NCBI GenBank assembly: GCA_030640485.1
Contig: DAOWJG010000141.1
Coordinates: 1-6,484, forward strand
From: Dehalococcoidales bacterium
Lineage (GTDB): Bacteria; Chloroflexota; Dehalococcoidia; Dehalococcoidales; UBA5760
Length of the DNA stretch: 6,484 bases
Direction of reading: 5' to 3'
The notes under the pieces were generated by a model. It saw only the letters and a program-made list of their open reading frames with translations, did no database searches and was not told the origin of the DNA. The translations under genes were made by a program, and so were the position numbers. Positions 1-4,416 of this stretch are shown piece after piece (position 1 is the first letter of the stretch; every line of letters starts with the position of its first letter).

Positions 1-1328
1 GTAACATTGAAACGCTGGGGAAGGTTAAAATCAACCTGAATAGTCGGGCCCTGCCATCCCCGGCCCAGAGCATCTTCAAACTTAATGTCTATTTTAGGTC
101 CATAAAAAACACCCTCACCCGGGTCAATATCATAGCTAATCTCCAGTCGAGCCAGAGCCCGACTCAGGATTTCGGTAGCCCTTTCCCAAACTTCTAAATT
201 ACCGGCGTACTTCTCGGGGCGAGTAGACAGTAATACCTTGTAGTTGGCAAAACCAAAGGTATCCATCATAAAGAGGGCTAAATCTAATACCCCAACCACC
301 TCATCTTCTAACTGCTCAAAAGAGCAAAATATGTGAGCGTCGTCCTGAGTAAAGCCCCTGACCCGGGCCAGACCAAACATCACCCCGGAGCGTTCGTAAC
401 GATAAACAGTGCCCAGCTCAGCGTAACGCAGCGGTAGCTCCTGATAACTGCGCCGCCGGCTCTTATAAATCAAAATATGCCCCGGGCAATTCATGGGTTT
501 AATAATATACTCCTGCCCCTCTACCTCCATCGGGCTAAATAAGTAATCGCGATATAGTTCCCAGTGACCGCTGGTCTTCCACAAATCCAGTTTGGCTAAA
601 TGCGGGGTATAGACAATATCATAGCCACGCTTAATATGCTCATCCCTCCAGAAATCCTCAATAACCCGGCGTATCACCGCTCCCTTGGGATGCCACAGGA
701 CTAAGCCGGGACCGGCTTCCTCGCTAATACTAAACAAGTCAAGCTCCCGACCTAATTTCCGGTGGTCACGTCTAGAGGCCTCCTCAATCTTCTCCAGGTG
801 CTCCGCCAAAGCCTCTTTGGTGTCAAAAGCAACCCCATAGATGCGCTGTAACATAGGCCGACGCTCATCCCCCCGCCAGTAGGCACCAGCCAGGCTAAGC
901 AGCTTAAAGGCCTTTATTTCCCCGGTAGAACTCACATGAGGCCCACGACACAGGTCAACAAATGAACCCTGTTGATACACAGCGACATTCTCATCCGGAA
1001 TGTCGCTAATCAGCTCCAACTTGTAGGGCTGAGAGGCAAATATGTGCTGAGCCTCTTCCCGGGATACCTCCCGCCGCATAAATGACTCGTTGGCAATGAT
1101 TATTTCCCTCATTTTAGCCTCAATAAGGGGTAAATCATCCGGAGTAAGGGAGCGCGGTAGATCAAAGTCGTAGTAAAAGCCGTCCCTGATAGCCGGGCCA
1201 ATGCCAAACTTGGCGACAGTGAAGATGGACTGAACTGCCTCCGCCATAACATGAGCCGCAGAGTGCCTCACAACCTCCAGCTTTTCATCTTTACCTTTTT
1301 TCGTTTGCTGTCCCTCACTAAGAACCAC
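1..1328 (-). CDS. thrS: Threonyl-tRNA synthetase, TGS-less form (3' end outside window)
   Basis: Cytoplasmic class II synthetase that charges tRNA-Thr with threonine and edits mischarged serine. About 442 codons are visible; the rest of the catalytic core and the anticodon-binding domain lie beyond base 1. The editing/SAD domain has its HxxxH (H22, H26) and CxxxH (C127, H131, within DLCRGPH). The catalytic core has MNCPGH, whose C281 is a zinc ligand, motif 2 around YRYERSG, and DDAHIF, whose H332 is the second zinc ligand. The 51-residue spacing of C281 to H332 matches the known family spacing. The third zinc His is outside the window. I chose GTG at 1328 because an in-frame TAA lies at 1334-1332 and a GAAGG SD sits nine bases upstream. 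From that start there is no room for the roughly 60-residue N-terminal TGS domain found in E. coli ThrS. Identity is very secure; the exact start is likely. Confidence 0.97.
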   Translation of the reverse strand, partial: MVLSEGQQTKKGKDEKLEVVRHSAAHVMAEAVQSIFTVAKFGIGPAIRDGFYYDFDLPRSLTPDDLPLIEAKMREIIIANESFMRREVSREEAQHIFASQPYKLELISDIPDENVAVYQQGSFVDLCRGPHVSSTGEIKAFKLLSLAGAYWRGDERRPMLQRIYGVAFDTKEALAEHLEKIEEASRRDHRKLGRELDLFSISEEAGPGLVLWHPKGAVIRRVIEDFWRDEHIKRGYDIVYTPHLAKLDLWKTSGHWELYRDYLFSPMEVEGQEYIIKPMNCPGHILIYKSRRRSYQELPLRYAELGTVYRYERSGVMFGLARVRGFTQDDAHIFCSFEQLEDEVVGVLDLALFMMDTFGFANYKVLLSTRPEKYAGNLEVWERATEILSRALARLEISYDIDPGEGVFYGPKIDIKFEDALGRGWQGPTIQVDFNLPQRFNV

Positions 1329-1337
1329 TGTTTAAAA

Positions 1338-1344
1338 CCTTCAC
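1338..1344 (-). promoter_or_regulatory. Ribosome binding site deciding the GTG start of thrS
   Basis: Reading the minus strand, GTGAAGG lies nine bases before GTG 1328. It falls upstream of an in-frame stop (TAA, 1334-1332), so no longer reading frame is possible. The next in-frame candidates, such as GTG within the LEVVRHS stretch, would remove the editing HxxxH. Confidence 0.7.
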
Positions 1345-1352
1345 TAATTGAA

Positions 1353-1384
1353 AACCTCCCACTCCCCTTTGGGGAAGAGAGGTT
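1353..1384 (-). terminator. Leader hairpin before thrS, possible attenuator
   Basis: On the minus strand, an outer stem AACCTC/GAGGTT and an inner stem TCCCC/GGGGA enclose an AAA loop, giving 11 pairs with a small internal loop (TCT against GTGG). The outer 3' arm runs into TTTT and ends only eight bases before the thrS SD. It therefore lies in the transcript leader and could act as an intrinsic terminator or attenuator, or restrict access to the SD. The T run is short, with two of its four bases inside the stem, so termination is uncertain. No competing antiterminator was convincingly identified. Confidence 0.45.
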
Positions 1385-1455
1385 CTATCTATTCCTGGTT
1401 TACCACTCTGTCTTAATAAAATCTATAAATGCGACTACCAACAATATTCCGACTA

Positions 1456-1490
1456 TGGTATAACCCACTATCCAAGACTATATTATACCA
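1456..1490. repeat. Inverted repeat overlapping the thrS -10 box
   Basis: Perfect 8-base arms, TGGTATAA at 1456-1463 and TTATACCA at 1483-1490, are separated by 19 bases. One arm is the extended -10 of the predicted thrS promoter and the other falls just past the predicted start site. It may be a repressor operator, a transcript 5' hairpin, or chance similarity in AT-rich DNA. Confidence 0.35.
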
Positions 1491-1510
1491 GCGATAAGCT
1501 ATTAGTGCAA
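1482..1510 (-). promoter_or_regulatory. Predicted thrS promoter (extended -10)
   Basis: On the minus strand, a perfect TATAAT occupies 1487-1482, preceded by TGG so that it forms an extended -10. A weak -35, TTGCAC, lies at 1510-1505 with a 17-base spacer. Transcription would begin near 1475, giving a leader of about 147 bases before the GTG start. The -10 is strong; the -35 matches consensus at only three positions, which an extended -10 can tolerate. Confidence 0.6.
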
Positions 1511-1526
1511 TAATCTACTAGTTACC

Positions 1527-1982
1527 TCAATAGAGATGGAAATGACTATAAATTTCAGCGCCTCCGTCAACAGCCAGTGCCTAACCAGTTCTATGGGAAG
1601 ACTCATCAAGAGGCTAAAAACAAGGCTAGCTGGGCAATTTCCTCCGGATGGCTAAGCCTACCCGTAGGTGCTGAGGCTTGACACCGCCCAATAATCTCAG
1701 GATTATCCTCCAAGACACTCTTGGCTAACGGCGTGAGAACCACCCCGGACTTGATACAGTTAACTCGAATGTTCTGGCCGGCAGAGCCTACCGGCCACTA
1801 CTCTTGACATCGAGAGCACTGCCCCCTTAGAAGCCGAATAGAGAGATAGGTCACGTGGGGCCACATCCGCAGCTATGGAGCTAATATTTATGATTGAGCC
1901 CCCTCGGCCTTGAGCCGGAGCACTCTCCAGTTATGATTGCCACCGTGTCATCTAGTCTACCTATTTTTATTATCTCTTCCAT
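1527..1982 (-). pseudogene. Decayed short-chain dehydrogenase/reductase (FabG-like SDR)
   Basis: Translation of the minus strand in shifting frames recovers SDR motifs in the correct order. From ATG 1982 it reads MEEIIKIGRLDDTVAIITG, an SDR N-terminus. The reading then jumps frame near 1928-1920 to GGSIINISS, followed by the catalytic YSASK (1840-1826) and GAVLSMSRVVA. After an extra base near 1792 it continues with NIRVN, then GRLSHPEEIAQLALFLAS. After another extra base near 1608 it gives DESSHRTG, a TAG at 1583-1581, then ALAVDGGA and a final TGA at 1529-1527. Restoring the first extra base leaves exactly the 17 residues usual between the catalytic Lys and NIRVN, which supports the alignment. 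The rest of the TGxxxGIG cofactor loop and the NNAG region, roughly 100-110 codons, are missing at the jump. An intact relative would be about 250 residues. The original substrate cannot be told. No functional product is expected. Confidence 0.9.
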
Positions 1983-2076
1983 TTTACTTTCCGATTCTAT
2001 AATTCACACCCTATTCAGACTAACCTTTAATAAATAAATCATAATATCCCGCCAAGCAAATATCATCTTGTTCGCA

Positions 2077-2106
2077 TTGACAAGCCTTTAACGATAAAGC
2101 TACACT
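2077..2106 (+). promoter_or_regulatory. Predicted promoter of the hydroxyacid dehydrogenase gene
   Basis: A perfect TTGACA at 2077-2082 is followed after 18 bases by TACACT at 2101-2106, which matches TATAAT at four of six positions. Transcription would start near 2113, giving a leader of about 60 bases. This is the best promoter candidate in the 190-base gap 1983-2172. That gap otherwise holds the 5' flank of the decayed SDR gene and no gene that I can support. Confidence 0.6.
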
Positions 2107-2147
2107 TGGTCAGGTTCCAGCATCCTAAAACGGAGAGATACTTTATT

Positions 2148-2180
2148 ATGGACATGGTAGGAGGTAGCGTAAATGTATAA
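2148..2180 (+). other. Possible 10-codon upstream ORF overlapping the dehydrogenase start
   Basis: ATG 2148 reads MDMVGGSVNV and stops at TAA 2178-2180, overlapping the start of the next gene in another frame. A GGAGAG at 2132-2137 lies ten bases before it, so ribosomes could load there. Its sequence encodes the SD of the next gene, so part of the open frame is forced by that. It may be a chance frame or a short coupling ORF. Confidence 0.25.
2158..2165 (+). promoter_or_regulatory. Strong ribosome binding site of the hydroxyacid dehydrogenase
   Basis: TAGGAGGT lies seven bases before ATG 2173, near-ideal complementarity and spacing. It selects this ATG over the out-of-frame ATGs at 2148 and 2154. 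Confidence 0.85.
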
Positions 2181-3162
2181 AGTGGTAACAACGGATGTGC
2201 TACAGCCAGTCATTCCGGAAGAGGCTATTCTGAAGGAGGTTGGAGTTTCTCTCGTCTATGGTGACGCCAAGACTGAGGCTGACCTGATAGAACTCACCCG
2301 AGACGCTGATGCCATCATAAATTATCTGGCTCCAGTAACGGCTAAGGTAATCAACTCTCTAAAGCGGTGCCGGATAATCGTACGGCGTGGCATCGGCTAC
2401 GACAGTGTGGATGTTAGTGCGGCTACCGCTAAGGGCATACCAGTCGCCAATGTACCCGAGTACTGTACTGATGAGGTAGCCGACCATACCATGGCACTAA
2501 TTCTGAGCACTGCACGGAAGGTCGTTACGGGTAGAAGCCAAATAAGGTCCGGGGGATGGGACTTCAAACAGTTACTGCCTATTCCGGCGCTGAAAGACTG
2601 CACGCTAGGTCTGGTAGGGTTCGGCAAGATACCCAGAGCGGTGGTGAAAAGAGCTAAATGTTTTGGCCTTAATATACTAACCAGCGACCCGTTTATCCCC
2701 GCTGAGCTTGCCTCTGAGCATGGTGTTAAGCTAGTCAGCCTGGAGGAATTACTGAGCACCTCCGACTTTGTCTCAATACATGTTCCCCTCACTAATGATA
2801 CCCGCGGTATGTTCTCAAAACGAGAATTTGCCCTGATGAAGTCCTCAGCAACGCTTATCAACACTGCTCGAGGACCATTAGTGGACGAAGAGGCATTAAT
2901 AGAAGCACTACAGGATGGAAGGATTTGCTTTGCAGCGCTAGACGTTATGACACAAGAACCACCCACACTTGATAATCCGCTGCGGGGAATGGATAACGTA
3001 ACTTTAACTCCTCATGTCGCCTGGTATTCCGAACACTCAGTAAGGATACTGGGAGAAAAGGTGGGCCAAGAAATCGCGCGGGTGTTTAAAGGCTATTTCC
3101 CCAAATCCCTGGTAAACCCTGAGGTCATCAAGCTTAGGCCCGACCTCAAGCCGACTGACTGA
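2173..3162 (+). CDS. D-2-hydroxyacid dehydrogenase, CtBP-like, NAD-dependent
   Basis: A 329-residue cytoplasmic oxidoreductase of the D-isomer-specific 2-hydroxyacid dehydrogenase family, which interconverts 2-keto acids and D-2-hydroxyacids. The split catalytic domain occupies roughly residues 1-105 and 290-329, with the nucleotide-binding domain between them. The dinucleotide loop is G149-F-G151-K-I-P154, with Pro where the family usually has the third Gly. D172 at the end of the second strand favours NAD over NADP. The catalytic triad is intact: R233 in NTARGPLVDE, E262 in DVMTQEPP and H281 in TPHVAWYSE. The aromatic W284 and YSE after the His resemble C-terminal-binding-protein relatives rather than classic SerA. 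No ACT or regulatory domain follows, so it is unlikely to be a full SerA phosphoglycerate dehydrogenase. It has its own promoter and SD and converges on the flavin reductase operon. The family is secure; the substrate cannot be assigned. Confidence 0.92.
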   Translation: MYKVVTTDVLQPVIPEEAILKEVGVSLVYGDAKTEADLIELTRDADAIINYLAPVTAKVINSLKRCRIIVRRGIGYDSVDVSAATAKGIPVANVPEYCTDEVADHTMALILSTARKVVTGRSQIRSGGWDFKQLLPIPALKDCTLGLVGFGKIPRAVVKRAKCFGLNILTSDPFIPAELASEHGVKLVSLEELLSTSDFVSIHVPLTNDTRGMFSKREFALMKSSATLINTARGPLVDEEALIEALQDGRICFAALDVMTQEPPTLDNPLRGMDNVTLTPHVAWYSEHSVRILGEKVGQEIARVFKGYFPKSLVNPEVIKLRPDLKPTD

Positions 3163-3177
3163 TTCCCGGAGGAGTAA

Positions 3178-3240
3178 CACAAAACACGGTTACCGGGTTG
3201 TGCCAACCTTAGTGACGGCATACAATCTTAACCGGTATGC
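3178..3240. terminator. Two imperfect hairpins between convergent genes
   Basis: The 87-base gap between convergent stop codons holds two inverted repeats. One at 3178-3202 pairs CAC, AAC and CGG with CCG, GTT and GTG around TTA, with one bulge and one mismatch. The other pairs GCATAC (3218-3223) with GTATGC (3235-3240) across an 11-base loop. Neither is followed by a clear T run on either strand. A shared bidirectional terminator is expected here by position, but the sequence supports it only weakly. Confidence 0.3.
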
Positions 3241-3249
3241 TAGCCGCGC

Positions 3250-3828
3250 CTACCTCCCTGTTTTCAGCTGTTTACCAATACTGAATGCCCTGGCAATAAC
3301 CTCTCCAAAAGCCTGATAGTTTTCAAACGGGGTTGTTGTGTAGATAAAAGGCTTAATCTTACCCACGTCTGGTTTTCCATCGGTGAGGCAGTTCTCTGAG
3401 ACATGGGTTTCCTCAATTCTACCAACCACCAGCGAGTGGCTCCCTAAATTCAGGATATGCATCACCTTACACTCTAGATTAACCGGGCACTGCTCAATAA
3501 GCGGGGCGCTATCCAGTTCGCCATAAAATATCCTGAATTGGCAGACCGCTACTTTATCAACCTTGGCACCACTTTTAATCCCGCAGTAATCTGCTTCTCT
3601 AACCATATCACAGGAAGGTATGTTTACCGAAAAGGTCAGGTTCTGCTGGATGCCTTTAAGGGTATAGCGACTGTGCCGTATGGCTACAGAAATCATCGGT
3701 GGTTCACCATTAGCAATACCACCCCAGGCAACCGCCAGAAAGTTTGGTTTACCATCAACATTTGCCCCGACCAGAAGAGCGGGCATAGGATAGATTAACG
3801 TTTGCGGCCCCATCCGCATTTTATTCAT
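3250..3828 (-). CDS. Flavin reductase domain protein (flavoredoxin-like)
   Basis: A 192-residue soluble protein of the flavin reductase-like FMN-binding family, which includes flavoredoxin and NAD(P)H:flavin oxidoreductases. The split-barrel FMN-binding core covers about residues 10-140. It begins with MPALLVGANVDGKPNFLAVA (15-34) and includes PPMISVAI (43-50), FSVNIPS (66-72) and the diagnostic DYCGIKSGAKVDK (80-92). It then runs through CPVNLECKV (114-122) and the LVVGRIEETHV strand (133-143). No signal peptide or membrane segment is seen, and the length is normal for the family. The start ATG overlaps the stop of the upstream gene as ATGA. An AGGAGG (3844-3839) ten bases upstream lies inside that gene's coding region, which suggests coupled translation. 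It could carry electrons from a ferredoxin or NAD(P)H to an unknown acceptor; the sequence does not identify the partner. Confidence 0.9.
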   Translation of the reverse strand: MNKMRMGPQTLIYPMPALLVGANVDGKPNFLAVAWGGIANGEPPMISVAIRHSRYTLKGIQQNLTFSVNIPSCDMVREADYCGIKSGAKVDKVAVCQFRIFYGELDSAPLIEQCPVNLECKVMHILNLGSHSLVVGRIEETHVSENCLTDGKPDVGKIKPFIYTTTPFENYQAFGEVIARAFSIGKQLKTGR

Positions 3829-4166
3829 AAATGTTTCTCCTCCTCATGTTTTATTGTTTTCAGATTCTTGAGCTGGCCGTAGAATGCTACTGAAGTTTTC
3901 CCCTTACAGTATCTCAGCACCTCGGGAGGTTTCTCCTCACCATAGTTATCAGCAATCCAGGTTAAGAGAGCATAGGTCCAATCACAATAGACATCATGAA
4001 GACCCTTACCCTCAATTTGAACATAATCAATTAGCTCTAGAGCCATTTCTTTATCGCCGGCTTTGACCGCATCCCGCAACCGGTCATAGGTGCTAATGCC
4101 CAACTCTGCAATCGGCTCATCGACACACATTAATCTTCCAAACGGCTCAGTGGTGAGTTTTAACAT
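3825..4166 (-). CDS. Unrecognised 113-residue protein coupled to the flavin reductase
   Basis: I do not recognise this protein with confidence. It is a small acidic protein predicted mostly helical. A stretch YDRLRDAVKAGDKEMALEL (27-45) looks like an amphipathic helix pair, followed by LHDVYCDWTYALLTWI (56-71), rich in aromatics, and then DNYGEE. There are three Cys (14, 61, 87) but no CxxC motif. It has a charged tail KHEEEKHL, with no signal peptide and no clear membrane span. The start ATG follows GGGGGTGA (4177-4170), a good SD. The alternative Met13 has no such support. Its stop overlaps the flavin reductase start by four bases (ATGA, 3828-3825), so the two products are probably made together. 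It could be a partner or stability factor for the reductase. That is inference from context only. Confidence 0.8.
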   Translation of the reverse strand: MLKLTTEPFGRLMCVDEPIAELGISTYDRLRDAVKAGDKEMALELIDYVQIEGKGLHDVYCDWTYALLTWIADNYGEEKPPEVLRYCKGKTSVAFYGQLKNLKTIKHEEEKHL

Positions 4167-4169
4167 GGT

Positions 4170-4177
4170 TCACCCCC
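4170..4177 (-). promoter_or_regulatory. Ribosome binding site of the 113-residue gene
   Basis: On the minus strand, GGGGGTGA sits four bases before ATG 4166 (six if counted from the last G of the G run). It is one mismatch from the AGGAGGTGA consensus and supports this start over Met13. Confidence 0.7.
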
Positions 4178-4236
4178 TTTTTATCTTAGAATCGTATGTC
4201 ATCCGCAGAGATAAGATATTTTGGCGTGGGGAATAC

Positions 4237-4284
4237 GGACACTGGTGATGATGCTATTATAGCTCTTCCCTACCTCTAGTGTCC
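4237..4284. repeat. GGACACT/AGTGTCC inverted repeat flanking the operon promoter
   Basis: GGACACT at 4237-4243 and AGTGTCC at 4278-4284 are perfect 7-base inverted arms separated by 34 bases. The second arm overlaps the predicted -35, and the first lies just past the predicted start site. On the plus strand the second arm is soon followed by TTTTT (near 4288-4292), which superficially resembles a terminator. No plus-strand gene precedes it and the loop is long, so an operator pair or chance is more likely. Confidence 0.4.
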
Positions 4285-4285
4285 T
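4256..4285 (-). promoter_or_regulatory. Predicted promoter of the two-gene flavin reductase operon
   Basis: On the minus strand, a perfect TATAAT lies at 4261-4256. An 18-base spacer separates it from AGGACA at 4285-4280, which matches TTGACA at four of six positions. Transcription would start near 4249, leaving a leader of about 80 bases before ATG 4166. Confidence 0.5.
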
Positions 4286-4329
4286 GCTTTTTCCCCTGCG
4301 GTGCCCTCTTCTTCCAAGCATGAGGGATG

Positions 4330-4414
4330 CTCTCGGGTGAGGAAATACTGTAAGGGGGCCCCGGCTGACGAGAGTGGGAAGGCTATTTTGGTAGCACTGG
4401 TGGGAAGTATTTTG
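4330..4414. repeat. Inverted and direct repeats in the 250-base gap after the iron-sulfur gene
   Basis: The gap 4167-4416 has no supportable gene. Its half nearest the iron-sulfur gene holds an inverted repeat, CTCTCG (4330-4335) and CGAGAG (4369-4374), enclosing a GC-rich GGGGGCCCC. It also has an imperfect direct repeat: GTGGGAAG followed by TATTTTG at 4374-4390 (with GC inserted between the two) and again at 4400-4414. On the minus strand this is where the transcript of the large gene should end, but no hairpin with a T run is evident. The function is unknown. Confidence 0.4.
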
Positions 4415-4416
4415 CG

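Noticed and set aside
1381..1430. T-box antiterminator in the thrS leader
   Set aside because: AGAGTGGTA resembles the start of the T-box, but the following ACCGCG is missing and the leader is too short for a Stem I with a specifier loop.
1251..1463. Plus-strand 70-codon open frame opposite the thrS start
   Set aside because: It lies antisense to the thrS N-terminus, leader hairpin and -10 region, has no SD, and its protein resembles nothing.
1998..2003. Perfect TATAAT on the plus strand as a second promoter
   Set aside because: No acceptable -35 lies 15-19 bases upstream, and the TTGACA-based promoter at 2077 is better placed for the gene at 2173.
2397..2966. Minus-strand 189-codon open frame inside the hydroxyacid dehydrogenase
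   Set aside because: It is entirely antisense to a gene with an intact catalytic triad, and its low-complexity Ser-rich protein is typical of a shadow frame.
3538..4066. Plus-strand open frames of 86 and 60 codons across the flavin reductase operon
   Set aside because: Both are antisense to well-supported genes and show no SD or recognisable motif.
4237..4292. Plus-strand intrinsic terminator (inverted repeat then T run)
   Set aside because: The loop is about 34 bases, the stem only seven pairs, and no plus-strand gene ends upstream of it.
4297..4416. Cobalamin-riboswitch-like words on the plus strand (GGTGCC, ACTGTAA, GGGAAGGC in order)
   Set aside because: The P4 stem and the GCCAGGAGACCUGCC-type B12 box are absent, and the strand points into the 3' end of a convergent gene. 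An Infernal search with RF00174 would settle it.
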